The notes: generated by a model from the sequence alone, not told the origin. Counted from the first letter of the stretch, positions 42,319-51,592 are shown. The stretch: DNA of 64,000 nt from Aminobacter sp039907765 (GCF_039907765.1 NZ_JARDJI010000013.1:73634-137633), one strand, 5' to 3'. Numbers and translations: made by a program.

Positions 42319-42571
42319 CGGGTTCGTCACCTGGCTAGCAATCTACCGTTGGTAGCTGAGGCGGGCATCGGCGCTCGAAGATGACTTCGCGATACCCCCG
42401 ATAACTGGTGGCATCGATAAACTATATCTGTGTTTGAAAGGCGCGACGAGGGCGGAGGCCGAGTGCTTTCCGAACTCGAAGATGAACCGCCGTAACAAAA
42501 GTTGGGGTTCCCTTGTTCGCACCTGCAATATAGCTCTTGCGGCGGCGGGAAATGACGGAAAGGTAGCCGGC

Positions 42572-43597
42572 GTGAACGGAACCAGCGTCTGCGTCATCAT
42601 TGCTGCACGCAATGCGGCGGACACGATCGCTACAGCGATCGCCTCGGCTCTGCGGGAGCCAGAGGTGGCCGAGGTGGTGGTGATCGACGACGCTTCTTCG
42701 GACGCGACGGAGGCCGTCGCGCGCGGTGCCGACGACGGTAGCGGCCGGCTGACGGTGCTTCGCCTGGACGTCAATCGTGGACCGTCCTTTGCCCGCAACG
42801 TGGCGATACGCAGTGCGCGGGCGCCGCTCATCAGCATCCTCGACGCCGACGATTTCTTCCTGCCGGGGCGGTTCGGAAACCTCGTCGGCAGCGCGGACTG
42901 GGATCTTGCTGCCGACAACATCGTCTTCATCCAGGGCGGTTCCGCACGCGAGGTCCTTTCGGGGGACGTGCAGCATTTCGCCGCCGAGCCCAGCTTCCTC
43001 GATTTCGCGCAGTTCATCGCAGGCAACATCTCGCGTCGCGGCGCGCAGCGCGGCGAGCTCGGTTTCCTGAAGCCGGTGATGCGACGCGCTTTCCTTGAAC
43101 GGCATGGCCTTGGCTATGACGAGGCACTGCGCCTGGGCGAGGACTACGCCCTATATGCCCGGGCGATGCTCTCCGGCGCCCGTTTCAAACTGATCCGCTC
43201 ATGCGGCTACGGCGCGGTGGTGCGGCGCGATTCGCTCAGCGGCCGGCACCGTACCGAAGACCTGCGGCGGTTGGCGGACGCGGACCTGTCGCTACTGGCA
43301 GTGCCCGGCATCGCCGCCGAAGCCAAGGCATGGCTGCACCGCCATGAACGCCATGTCCGGGACAAGTACCGCCTGCGGCATTTTCTCGACCTGAAGACTG
43401 CAAAAGGTGCGGGCGCCGCGCTCGCCTTCGGCTTGGCCTCGCCCGCGAATTTTCTCGGTGTCGCGCGCGGCGTGGCGATGGACAAGTTCGAGCCGCTGCG
43501 CCGATACTTGGCGCCTTCCCGGTCGGAAGGCGCGCTTCGCAAACGCTACCTCCTGCCTGGCAAGGTGCTTGCCGGCAACAATGCCGGAGCTTCATGA
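42572..43597 (+). CDS. Family 2 glycosyltransferase, ExoU-like
   Basis: A 341-residue GT2 enzyme from the GTG at 42572 (GGAAAGG 8-9 bases before). It has the GT-A start VCVIIAARNAADTIATAIAS, VVVIDDASSDAT, the metal DXD in LDADDFFLPGRF, and ERHGLGYDEALRLGEDYALY with the acceptor-site ED. It looks most like ExoU/ExoO-type glucosyltransferases that extend lipid-linked repeat units at the inner membrane. A longer start at ATG 42482 or 42434 is open, but the extra residues do not resemble the family. Upstream, 253 bp to exoX contain only a short CTACC-N3-GGTAG repeat (42343-42355). Confidence 0.85.
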   Translation: MNGTSVCVIIAARNAADTIATAIASALREPEVAEVVVIDDASSDATEAVARGADDGSGRLTVLRLDVNRGPSFARNVAIRSARAPLISILDADDFFLPGRFGNLVGSADWDLAADNIVFIQGGSAREVLSGDVQHFAAEPSFLDFAQFIAGNISRRGAQRGELGFLKPVMRRAFLERHGLGYDEALRLGEDYALYARAMLSGARFKLIRSCGYGAVVRRDSLSGRHRTEDLRRLADADLSLLAVPGIAAEAKAWLHRHERHVRDKYRLRHFLDLKTAKGAGAALAFGLASPANFLGVARGVAMDKFEPLRRYLAPSRSEGALRKRYLLPGKVLAGNNAGAS

Positions 43598-43627
43598 TGC
43601 CCCCGGAATCGGCACGGAGTACCTAGC

Positions 43628-44017
43628 ATGGCCGCGATCTTCGGCTTCAAGACCCGCAGCCCGGACCGCGATCGGGAAACCGACGAGGCGCGCTTCGTGC
43701 AGCTGTCGCAGCTACTGGTGCGACTGGCCGCCGAGATCGGCTCGGAAGGCGCCGGGATCAGAAACCGCTATGAAAGCGTTTCGGCCAACGCCGCATTTCT
43801 GGCGGAAGCGGTCGACAACGATGCGGCATCTCCGCAGCGTATCGCGGAGATGGACCAGATGACCAAGTCGATAAAGGGATGCCGCCGCCGCATCGATGCC
43901 CTTGAGGCCCAGGCGGCGTTCATCGACCGGCTTCGTCATTTGGTGGACACGTTTGTCGTCGATGGTCGCAAGACCGACGAGGAGTCGACGACCAAACCGG
44001 CCGGCGGAAAGGCATAG
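43628..44017 (+). CDS. Hypothetical protein in the exo cluster
   Basis: A 129-residue soluble, helix-rich protein (FVQLSQLLVRLAAEIGSEGA, EMDQMTKSIKGCRRRIDALE, FIDRLRHLVDTFV) with possible coiled coil at ~70-110 and no signal peptide. I recognise no family. CACGGAGT precedes the ATG at good distance, and base composition matches the neighbours, so it is probably real. Lying 30 bp behind the ExoU-like gene and before exoK, it may have an accessory or regulatory role in exopolysaccharide production (inference). Confidence 0.65.
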   Translation: MAAIFGFKTRSPDRDRETDEARFVQLSQLLVRLAAEIGSEGAGIRNRYESVSANAAFLAEAVDNDAASPQRIAEMDQMTKSIKGCRRRIDALEAQAAFIDRLRHLVDTFVVDGRKTDEESTTKPAGGKA

Positions 44018-44151
44018 CGCCGGCCATAGGCGACATAGTCATCAAGGGAGGATGGAGGCGATTTTTGCTGGCCGAGGGATCAGCCCTTCGGCCTGTAGTT
44101 CGAATGCGATTCTCGGGCGGGAGGCGCAAGCAGGACAAGGATGAACTGGCA

Positions 44152-44961
44152 ATGGAAGCACGTGTCAAACCCCTCCCGATCGGCCGTTTTGGCGCAGTTG
44201 CCGCTTGTGCGACACTCGCCGGCATGCTGGCGGCAACGTCGGGCGCGCAGGCTCAGGATGCCACCGGCAAGTCCTTCGTCGACAATTTCGATAGTCTCAG
44301 CGGCTCGCGCTGGTTCGTTTCCGACGGCTGGAACAACGGCAAGCACCAGAACTGCACCTGGTCGAAGAGCCAGATCAAGGTTTCCGGAGGGACGCTGAAT
44401 CTGAGCTTCGAGAAGAAGCCCTACAAGGAACGCCAATATTCCTGCGGAGAGGTCCAGACCAGGGAGCGCTTCAGCTACGGCGTCTACGAAGCGCGGGTGA
44501 AAACGGATACCGGGTCCGGGCTCAACGCGGCGTTCTTCACCTATATCGGCCCGGTCGACAAGCAGCCGCACGACGAGATCGACTTCGAGGTCCTGACCAA
44601 GGATCCCTCCAAGGTCCAGGTCAATACCTATGTCGGCGGCAAACCCTACAACGAGAAGCTGGTCGACGTGCCGGGCGGCGCCGACAAGGGCTTCCATGAC
44701 TATGCCTTCGTCTGGGAGAAGGAGCGGCTGCGCTGGTATGTCGACGGCCAACTGGTGCATGAGGCGACAGGGGCGACGCCGCTGCCGAGCAATGCGCAGA
44801 AGATCTTCTTCAGCCTGTGGGGCAGCGACACCCTCGGCGAATGGATGGGACCGTTCACCGATCCGGGCAGGGTGGTGACCATGTCGGTGGACCGCCTGGC
44901 CTTCACGGCGCTGGGCGAACCGTGCCAATTTGAGGAATCGGTGGCCTGCAAGCTGCAGTGA
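44152..44961 (+). CDS. exoK: Secreted beta-glycanase, ExoK-like (GH16)
   Basis: A 269-residue secreted glycosyl hydrolase of family 16. A signal peptide covers ~1-35 (AVAACATLAGMLAATSG, cleavage near AQA). The catalytic motif HDEIDFE (nucleophile Glu142, Asp144, acid/base Glu146) sits in the jelly-roll core; YGVYEARVKTD and YAFVWEKERLRWYVDG are also typical. In S. meliloti ExoK cuts nascent succinoglycan and sets chain length. The ATG at 44152 has AAGGA ~10 bases before it; the frame opens to 44065, but the signal peptide then begins late. Confidence 0.93.
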   Translation: MEARVKPLPIGRFGAVAACATLAGMLAATSGAQAQDATGKSFVDNFDSLSGSRWFVSDGWNNGKHQNCTWSKSQIKVSGGTLNLSFEKKPYKERQYSCGEVQTRERFSYGVYEARVKTDTGSGLNAAFFTYIGPVDKQPHDEIDFEVLTKDPSKVQVNTYVGGKPYNEKLVDVPGGADKGFHDYAFVWEKERLRWYVDGQLVHEATGATPLPSNAQKIFFSLWGSDTLGEWMGPFTDPGRVVTMSVDRLAFTALGEPCQFEESVACKLQ

Positions 44962-45024
44962 TCCACCTGCGAAGCGAAGGGGCCGGCTGCCATTGGGCCG
45001 GCCAGCATCAACGGGATTGAGTTC

Positions 45025-46356
45025 ATGAAATTGACGGTCTTTGGAATTGGCTATGTCGGCCTCGTGCAGGCGGCCGTGCTCGCCGAAGTCGGCCATGACG
45101 TGGTTTGCGTCGATATCGATGCGGCCAAGGTCGAGCGGCTGAACCAGGGCTTCATCCCGATCTTCGAGCCGGGGCTCGAGGCCCTCGTGCGGGAAAACCA
45201 TGCAGAAGGCCGCATCGTCTTCACCACCGACGCTGCGGCAGCGGTGAACCACGGCGAAATCCAGATGATCGCCGTCGGCACGCCACAGGGCGAGGACGGG
45301 GCCGCCGACCTCAAATACGTGCTCTCGGTCGCCGAGGCGATCGGCCGCGAGATGCAGGGGCCGAAGATCGTCGTCGGCAAGTCAACCGTGCCGGTCGGCA
45401 CCGCCGACCGCGTCAGGGCAAAGATCGCCCAGGCGCTGACGGTGCGCGGACGCGAAGACCTCACCTTCGACGTCGTCTCCAATCCCGAATTCCTCAAGGA
45501 AGGATCGGCAGTCGCCGATTGCATGAAGCCAGACCGCATCATCGTCGGCACCGGCAGCGAAGAGTCGGAAATGCTGATGCGCGAGCTCTACGCACCGTTC
45601 AACCGCAACCACGAGAAGATGATCGTGATGGACGTGCGATCGGCCGAGTTCACCAAGTATGCGGCCAACTGCATGCTGGCCACCAAGATCAGCTTCATGA
45701 ACGAAATGGCGAACCTTGCCGAACTGCTGGGGGCCGACGTCGAGGAGGTCCGCAAGGGCATCGGCTCCGATCCCCGCATCGGCTACCACTTCATCTACCC
45801 GGGCCTGGGCTACGGCGGCTCGTGCTTCCCCAAGGACGTTCGCGCGCTGATCCGCACGGCCGAGGACGTCGGCTTCGACGCCACGCTGCTGAAATCGGTT
45901 GAAGACCGCAACAACGCCCAGAAATCGGTGCTGTTCGACAAGGTCTTGAGCTTCTTCAAGGGCGACCTCGCCGGCAAGACCTTTGCGCTTTGGGGACTGG
46001 CCTTCAAGCCGAATACGGACGACATGCGCGAGGCGCCTTCGCGTACGTTGATGGAGGCCCTGTGGAAGGCTGGCGCCAAGGTGCAGGCCTACGATCCGGA
46101 GGCGATGCAGGAGTGCCAGTCGATCTACGGCCAGCGCGACGACCTGCTCCTGTGCGGCACCAAGGAGGCGGCCCTGCGCGGTGCCGACGGCCTTCTGATC
46201 GCCACGGAATGGAAGAACTTCCGCGCGCCTGCCTTCGACGTCGTCCGCAACTCGCTCACCACGCCGGTCATCTTCGATGGCCGCAACCTGTTCGATCCGA
46301 GGATCGTGGCCCGCCACGGCCTGCAATATTTCAGCATTGGCCGGCAGGCCGCGTAA
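45025..46356 (+). CDS. ugd: UDP-glucose 6-dehydrogenase
   Basis: A 443-residue NAD-dependent enzyme making UDP-glucuronate. The N-terminus has the Rossmann GIGYVGLVQAAVLAEVGHDV; further motifs are GTPQGEDGAADL, KSTVPVGT, SNPEFLKEGSA, YAANCMLATKISFMNE and the catalytic Cys in GYGGSCFPKDVRAL (~265). This is the RkpK/TuaD/Ugd type. S. meliloti succinoglycan contains no glucuronate, so the gene inside this cluster suggests a uronic-acid-bearing polymer, or service to other envelope glycans. Confidence 0.95.
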   Translation: MKLTVFGIGYVGLVQAAVLAEVGHDVVCVDIDAAKVERLNQGFIPIFEPGLEALVRENHAEGRIVFTTDAAAAVNHGEIQMIAVGTPQGEDGAADLKYVLSVAEAIGREMQGPKIVVGKSTVPVGTADRVRAKIAQALTVRGREDLTFDVVSNPEFLKEGSAVADCMKPDRIIVGTGSEESEMLMRELYAPFNRNHEKMIVMDVRSAEFTKYAANCMLATKISFMNEMANLAELLGADVEEVRKGIGSDPRIGYHFIYPGLGYGGSCFPKDVRALIRTAEDVGFDATLLKSVEDRNNAQKSVLFDKVLSFFKGDLAGKTFALWGLAFKPNTDDMREAPSRTLMEALWKAGAKVQAYDPEAMQECQSIYGQRDDLLLCGTKEAALRGADGLLIATEWKNFRAPAFDVVRNSLTTPVIFDGRNLFDPRIVARHGLQYFSIGRQAA

Positions 46357-46378
46357 GGAAACCAACCGGAGCTAGCGC

Positions 46379-47461
46379 ATGAAGGTTCTGTTTGCCGGCG
46401 GCAACGGCTACACCCCCGAATTCAGCGGCGGGGTGCAATCGAGCACCCATCACCTGGTCGAGCAACTGCGTGCCCATGGCCACGAAGCCTCCGTGCTTGC
46501 CGCATTGTTCGGCGATGGCATGTTCGGCCTCAAGGCGCGGGCAAAGATGAAGCTGCTCGGGCAACGCGCGGTGATCGACTGCTTCCCCGGCTACCCTGTC
46601 GTGCGTGCCTGGTTCCCGTGGGAGGCCGCGGATTTTGCCGTGGACAAGCTCGGGCCCGACGTCGCGGTGGTCCAGTGCCACAAGTCGGTGCCGATCGGCA
46701 AAGCGCTCGAGGCGCAAGGCGTGCCCTTGGTCGTCTATCTGAGGAACGTCGAATTCCACGAACTCGCCGGCGATCTCAGGGAATTGCGTTCGGCGCACTA
46801 CATCGCCAATTCGGAGTTCACGGCCCGCACCTACAAGGACAAGTTCGGCATCGAATCGACGGTCATCCCGCCGACCATCAATCCGGCGCTCTATGCCACC
46901 CCGACGAGCGGCCAGTACATCACCCTGATCAACCCTTACAATGAGAAAGGGTTCGAACTTGCCGTCAGTATCGCGGAGCGTTGCCGCGACATTCCCTTCC
47001 TGTTCGTCGAGAGCTGGAAGCTGTCCGACGATCACCGCGCGCGCATCGAGGAAACGATCGCACAGCTTGGCAATGTCAGGCTCGAAAGCCGAACCAACGA
47101 CATGAAGACGGTCTATGGCCGCACGAAGGTCTTGCTTGCGCCGAGCAAGTGGGAGGAGGCCTGGGGCCGCGTGGCGTCGGAGGCGCATTGCAGCGGCATC
47201 CCGGTCGTCGGTTCGCGGCGCGGCGGACTGCCCGAGGCCATCGGCAGCGGCGGCATCGTGCTCGATTACGATGCGCCGCTCGACCTCTGGGTCGCGGCGG
47301 TGCGGCTGCTGTGGGACGACCAGGTCGAATACGAGCGGCTGTCCGAAGCGGCGCGCGAGTTCTCCCGACGCCCTCAGCTCGAGCCCGACGCACAATTCGC
47401 CACCTTCATGGGCGTGCTCGAGAAGGCCGCCGCGCAGCGCCTCGACCGGGCCGCGGCCTAG
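46379..47461 (+). CDS. Family 4 glycosyltransferase
   Basis: A 360-residue GT-B enzyme. The N-terminal acceptor domain begins KVLFAGGNGYTPEFSGGVQS, with the glycine loop; the donor domain has LLAPSKWEEAWGRVASEA and GIPVVGSRRGGLPEAIGSGG, the GT4 region that binds the nucleotide sugar. It lies 22 bp after ugd, so UDP-glucuronate is one possible donor (inference). It has no signal peptide and should act at the cytoplasmic membrane face on the lipid-linked repeat. Confidence 0.88.
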   Translation: MKVLFAGGNGYTPEFSGGVQSSTHHLVEQLRAHGHEASVLAALFGDGMFGLKARAKMKLLGQRAVIDCFPGYPVVRAWFPWEAADFAVDKLGPDVAVVQCHKSVPIGKALEAQGVPLVVYLRNVEFHELAGDLRELRSAHYIANSEFTARTYKDKFGIESTVIPPTINPALYATPTSGQYITLINPYNEKGFELAVSIAERCRDIPFLFVESWKLSDDHRARIEETIAQLGNVRLESRTNDMKTVYGRTKVLLAPSKWEEAWGRVASEAHCSGIPVVGSRRGGLPEAIGSGGIVLDYDAPLDLWVAAVRLLWDDQVEYERLSEAAREFSRRPQLEPDAQFATFMGVLEKAAAQRLDRAAA

Positions 47462-47502
47462 GCGCTCCCGTTTTGCCGACGGATTTCCAAGGGCGCGGAG
47501 AG

Positions 47503-48681
47503 ATGAAGGTCTGTTTCGTAGTCGACAAGTTCCCCTCCCTTTCCGAGACTTTCGTCCTCGACCAGATATCGGGATGCCTCGAACGGGGCATGGAGGTCGG
47601 GGTCGTCTGCAACCAGACGACCTTCGGTCGGGAACCAAACGTCGACGAGGCTCGCTGGCGCAACCTGCCCGCCGGCGTGGCGAGGTGGTGGGGCCCGCTT
47701 GCGCCGCTGCGTCCCCATTTGCGCAACTGGTCCGGCCGGCTGTGGGACAAGGCGTCGACCGCGCTCGACGTCGCTCTCGCCGGCAAGCTCAAGAAGTATG
47801 ACGTCATCGTCGCTCATTTCGGCAACAACGGCCTCAGGGTCGCGAGGGCCATGAAGCGGCGGCGCATCTCGGCGCCGCTGGTGACGGTGTTCCATGGCCA
47901 TGACGTGGGCGCGCCCATGCATGAAGGCACGCTGTCGCGCTACCGCACGGTGTTCGAGCAGGGGACGTTGCAGATGCCGGTCAACGGCTTCTTCCGCGAC
48001 GCGCTGATCGGCGCCGGCGCCGTCCCGGCGACAGCCATCGTGCACCACATGGGGGTGAAGACCGAGGAGATCGCGTTCCGGCCGACCGAGCGAGGCGACG
48101 CGCTGGCACTGATTTCGGTCTGCCGCCTGACCGAGAAGAAGGGTATCGAATATGCGCTTCGCGCGCTGTCGCATGTCTGGTCGCAGCGCCCGGACTTGGA
48201 GTGGACCTACACCGTCATCGGCGGGGGCGAACTCCTCAGCGACATGAAGGAACTCGCAGCCAGGCTGGGGATCGCGTCGCGGGTCGACTTCCTCGGACCC
48301 CTCCCGCATGCGGAGGTCCAGCGACGGCTCGGCGAGGCGCATGTCTTCCTGCTTCCCAGCGTCAAGGCAGGCGACGGTGACCTCGAAGGCATTCCGGTGG
48401 CGCTGATGGAGGCCATGGCCGCAGGGCTGACCGTCGTCAGCACCTTCCATTCGGGTATTCCCGAACTGATCGAGGATGGCGTCAGCGGCCTGCTGACCCC
48501 CGAGCGCGACGTAGCGGCGCTCGCCGAGAAGCTGATCTGGGCCGCCGACAATCCGGAGGCCTGCGAAGGGCTCGCCGTGGCGGCGAGGCGGACGGTGGAA
48601 GACGGCTTCAATTCCACGCGACTCAACGACGCGTTCGCCGACACGCTGGTTCGGCTGGTCGAAACGCGGGCAGCTGCATGA
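47503..48681 (+). CDS. Family 4 glycosyltransferase, WcaL/AmsK-like
   Basis: A 392-residue GT-B enzyme starting at the ATG at 47503 just behind GGAG; a longer open frame begins inside the preceding gene and is rejected. It opens KVCFVVDKFPSLSETFVLDQ, which, with AHFGNNGLRVAR and FHGHDVGAP, is typical of the colanic-acid/amylovoran WcaL/AmsK branch. The donor domain has VCRLTEKKGIEYALRAL, FLGPLPHAEV and EGIPVALMEAMAAGLTVVST. It overlaps the flippase gene by 4 bases and no counterpart is known in the classical exo cluster. Confidence 0.88.
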   Translation: MKVCFVVDKFPSLSETFVLDQISGCLERGMEVGVVCNQTTFGREPNVDEARWRNLPAGVARWWGPLAPLRPHLRNWSGRLWDKASTALDVALAGKLKKYDVIVAHFGNNGLRVARAMKRRRISAPLVTVFHGHDVGAPMHEGTLSRYRTVFEQGTLQMPVNGFFRDALIGAGAVPATAIVHHMGVKTEEIAFRPTERGDALALISVCRLTEKKGIEYALRALSHVWSQRPDLEWTYTVIGGGELLSDMKELAARLGIASRVDFLGPLPHAEVQRRLGEAHVFLLPSVKAGDGDLEGIPVALMEAMAAGLTVVSTFHSGIPELIEDGVSGLLTPERDVAALAEKLIWAADNPEACEGLAVAARRTVEDGFNSTRLNDAFADTLVRLVETRAAA

Positions 48682-50138
48682 CCCCCGAGCCCCAACCGCT
48701 TGGGCGTATTGCGTTGCGCGGCGGCGTGTTCACTGCCGGCGCGCAGGCCGCCAAGATGGTCATCCAGCTGCTGTCGGTGGTCATCCTGGCGCGGCTGCTC
48801 GCGCCGGAGGATTTCGGCCTCGTCGCTTCGGTCGGCCCCATCGTCGCCTTCGTCGGATTGTTCCAGAATCTCGGGCTGCAGCAGGCGGTCATCCAGCGGC
48901 CGCAGATCGACCAGGTGCAGCTCAACCGGGTGTTCTGGATCAGTGCCGTAGCCGGGCTCGTCTGCACAGCTGCCGTGGCAGCCCTCGCGCCCGCGGTTTC
49001 CGCCTTCTATGGCGACGCGAGGATGACCGGGATCACGCTGGCTGCGGCCCTGCCGCTGCTGTTCGGCAGCCTCGCCGCCCTCCCGCTTGCGCTGATGAAC
49101 CGCCAACTGCAGTTCGGTCAGTTGGCCGTCAACGACGTGGTGACCGCTGTCATGAGCTTGATCGCGGCCGTGGCGGCAGCTTTTGCCGGGCTCGGTTACT
49201 GGTCGCTGGTCATCGGGCCGGCAGTCGGGACCTTGGTTACCCTGCTCGGCGCCTGGTGGGCGACGCGGTGGCAGCCTGGCAGGCCCGACGTGAAGGTCGA
49301 TCGCGAGATCCTGTCCTTCGGGGCGAACCTTACAGGGTTCAACCTGGTCAACTTCTTCTCGCGCAACCTCGACAACATCCTGATCGGCAAGTTCTCGGGG
49401 CCGATCGAACTCGGCTACTACGATCGCGCCTACAAGCTGCTGCTGTTTCCGTTGCAGAACATCAACCAGCCGCTGTCAAGGCTGATGGTGCCGCTGCTCA
49501 GTCGCATCCAGGACGACAAGCCGCGCTTCCGCGACCTCTACCTCAGGACCAACTGGCTGCTTGCCGCAATCACCGTTCCCGGCATCGCCGCGCTCACCAT
49601 CGCCGCCGAACCGGTCGTGTCGATCCTCTTCGGCGAACGCTGGCTGCCGGTAGCTCCGATCTTCGCCTGGCTTGGCATCGCCGGCCTCATGCAGCCCGTG
49701 TCCAGCACGACAGGCTGGATCTTCATCTGCCAAGGCAAGACCAGGACGATGTTCCGGTGGGGCATCTATTCGGCGCTGACGACGGTGCTGGCCTTCGTCG
49801 TCGGCCTGAAATGGGGCGCGGTCGGCGTTGCAGCCGCCTATGCGATCAGCGGCTATGTGCTGCGGCTGCCGGTCCTTGCCGTGTTGATGCAGCGGGTCGG
49901 GCCGGTGTCGTCGGTCGACTTCCTGATGGTCCAGGCGCTGCTCATCGTGGCCGCGGCCGTGGCCTGGGTCGGCTACGGCTACCTGCCGCAAACGCTGGTC
50001 GCCCAGTCCAACATCGTGGCTGCGGCTTCCGCGGCGATCCTAAGCTATGCGGTGGCGTTGATCTTCGTGCTCACCGTGCCGCAGTCGCGCCGCGCTCTTG
50101 CCGAGGCCTGGAAGACTGTCATCCGCAACATCCGCTGA
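48678..50138 (+). CDS. Polysaccharide flippase (Wzx/ExoT-like, MOP superfamily)
   Basis: A 486-residue membrane protein with 12-14 predicted helices. The N-terminus (GGVFTAGAQAAKMVIQLLSV, then VILARLLAPEDFGLVA) and LGYYDRAYKLLLFPLQNINQ match the polysaccharide transporter family of Wzx/ExoT/WzxC. It should turn lipid-linked repeats to the periplasm for ExoQ-type polymerisation. It overlaps the GT4 gene upstream (ATGA). Its last 99 bases overlap the end of the convergent pyruvyl-transferase gene. Confidence 0.9.
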   Translation: MTPEPQPLGRIALRGGVFTAGAQAAKMVIQLLSVVILARLLAPEDFGLVASVGPIVAFVGLFQNLGLQQAVIQRPQIDQVQLNRVFWISAVAGLVCTAAVAALAPAVSAFYGDARMTGITLAAALPLLFGSLAALPLALMNRQLQFGQLAVNDVVTAVMSLIAAVAAAFAGLGYWSLVIGPAVGTLVTLLGAWWATRWQPGRPDVKVDREILSFGANLTGFNLVNFFSRNLDNILIGKFSGPIELGYYDRAYKLLLFPLQNINQPLSRLMVPLLSRIQDDKPRFRDLYLRTNWLLAAITVPGIAALTIAAEPVVSILFGERWLPVAPIFAWLGIAGLMQPVSSTTGWIFICQGKTRTMFRWGIYSALTTVLAFVVGLKWGAVGVAAAYAISGYVLRLPVLAVLMQRVGPVSSVDFLMVQALLIVAAAVAWVGYGYLPQTLVAQSNIVAAASAAILSYAVALIFVLTVPQSRRALAEAWKTVIRNIR

Positions 50139-51425
50139 CGGCTCAGCAAGCAGGGGCCGGAGAAGATCCGCCGCCGACATTGCCGACGCGTGCTCCTCGA
50201 GCACTGCCGAGAGCGTGTCCCGCCGATAGGCGTCGAGCCCCCCGACAAAGGCTGCGAGCTTGCCGCAGGCCTCTTCGGGCGTGATTGTGTCGATGTCGAG
50301 CAGTAGGTCGGCCACGCCGACCCGCTTCGCCAGTTCCCTGGTCTTGAATTCGTAGGCGATCGGCAGCACCGGCACGCCGACGCACAGCGACATGATCATC
50401 ATGTGCATGCGGGTCGCCACCACGAAGTCGAAGCCCTTCACCAGTTCCATCAGCTGTTCGGGCGTATGGAAGGTGGCATCGACGGTCACATGCTCGGCGA
50501 TTTCGGGAGCAAGCCCCGAGACGATGGCGCGTGCGGTCTTGGAATCGTCATGGGCGTATTCCGGCACGCCCTGGCAGGTCGACACGAAGGTCACCTGCTT
50601 GCCGTGATCGCGTACCAGCCTCGTGGCGACTTCACGGACGGAATCCATGTAGCGTCCCATGCCGCCGGCGCCGTCGCTGACGTAGTTCCAATGGCGAACC
50701 GATATGCCGACGCGGCCGGTCGGCGCGGGCGCTTCCCCAGACGAGAGGATACCCTCGATCCGTTTCCTGTCGGCCAGTGCGAACACCGAGTCGGCCACGA
50801 CATGGCATTTGCCGGGATCGTCGACCAGGCCGCGCAGATGTTGACGCGAACGCTCGTCGCGCAGCAGCATGAGCGGGCTGCGGTCGAACACGGGCTTCAG
50901 TTCGCGGCGGTTGTAGTCCTTGTCGAACGGCCCGAGCGACTGGGTGAAGAATATCGGGTCCTTGCCGAACAGACCATCGATCCGGAACTGGTTGAGACGC
51001 CGTTCCAGATTGTAGTTCTCGACCAGGTAGGTGCCGCCGGTGGTGATGACCAGATCGGCCTCGCGATACATGTCGAGACTGCGGCGGTCATCGGCGCCGA
51101 ACATGGTCTCGTCGAGCGCCCGGCTCTTGCCGTAGTGCCGCAATGCGCTCATCGCCAGCCTGTTGTAGATCGGCTTGGCGAGGTTCTTCAGCCGGTTGTC
51201 GTCGTAGGGGTATTTGAAGATCGATTCAGAGAGGAGCTTGCGGATTTCGATGTCGGGATAGTCCCGCTTCGGATAGAGCCGCGAGGCGGCCTCGGGCTGA
51301 CTGTCGAAAACCTGGAACCAAAGCTCGCCCTCATAGGCCGACTTCAGAATATGCCTGACGGCGAGCAGGATCGCAGCGTCTCCGGTGTTCAGGCAGACCG
51401 TGTTCTCGACGATGACGTTCTTCAT
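50040..51425 (-). CDS. Polysaccharide pyruvyl transferase, ExoV/WcaK-like
   Basis: A 461-residue member of the polysaccharide pyruvyl transferase family, which puts pyruvate ketals on terminal sugars from phosphoenolpyruvate. Motifs are VENTVCLNTGDAAILLAVRH, ITTGGTYLVENYN, FTQSLGPFDKDYNRRELKP, GISVRHWNYVSD and TRMHMMIMSLCVGVPVLPIA. The ATG at 51425 has GAGGAG upstream; an open frame to 51500 is not needed. The gene runs against its neighbours, and its 3' 99 bases are antisense to the flippase end. The C-terminal tail in that overlap (Pro/Ser/His-rich) is probably not conserved. Confidence 0.88.
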   Translation of the reverse strand: MKNVIVENTVCLNTGDAAILLAVRHILKSAYEGELWFQVFDSQPEAASRLYPKRDYPDIEIRKLLSESIFKYPYDDNRLKNLAKPIYNRLAMSALRHYGKSRALDETMFGADDRRSLDMYREADLVITTGGTYLVENYNLERRLNQFRIDGLFGKDPIFFTQSLGPFDKDYNRRELKPVFDRSPLMLLRDERSRQHLRGLVDDPGKCHVVADSVFALADRKRIEGILSSGEAPAPTGRVGISVRHWNYVSDGAGGMGRYMDSVREVATRLVRDHGKQVTFVSTCQGVPEYAHDDSKTARAIVSGLAPEIAEHVTVDATFHTPEQLMELVKGFDFVVATRMHMMIMSLCVGVPVLPIAYEFKTRELAKRVGVADLLLDIDTITPEEACGKLAAFVGGLDAYRRDTLSAVLEEHASAMSAADLLRPLLAEPSADVADDSLPGLGKSAARLRHGEHEDQRHRIA

Positions 51426-51484
51426 GCAGGCTCGGCTCCTCGTTTCCATCCGGACGCTCGGACAAGGCCAGACTAAACGGGCTA

Positions 51485-51541
51485 TTTTGCGGCGCAACAA
51501 GAGTTGAGTGGCTGCCGGTCAATAATTGTTGCGGCGCAGCA
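51485..51541. promoter_or_regulatory. Paired exo palindromes in the pyruvyl transferase/exoL gap
   Basis: TTTTGCG-G-CGCAACA (51485-51499) and TGTTGCG-G-CGCAGCA (51527-51541) each differ by one base from the perfect palindrome at 41505. Their centres are 42 bp apart, four helical turns, so both face the same side of DNA. They sit between two divergent exo genes. Confidence 0.6.
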
Positions 51542-51592
51542 AATCGTCCTCTAGCTTTCCCTGCGGGTGGGCCAAACTGCGAGCGTGGATTC

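Noticed and set aside
41502..42330. Several short open frames on both strands in the exoX/exoY gap
   Set aside because: They overlap each other, lack ribosome sites and family traits, and lie in a region that looks regulatory.
43628..44017. ExoI, ExoW or another classical exo protein at this place
   Set aside because: Length and sequence features match neither; left as hypothetical.
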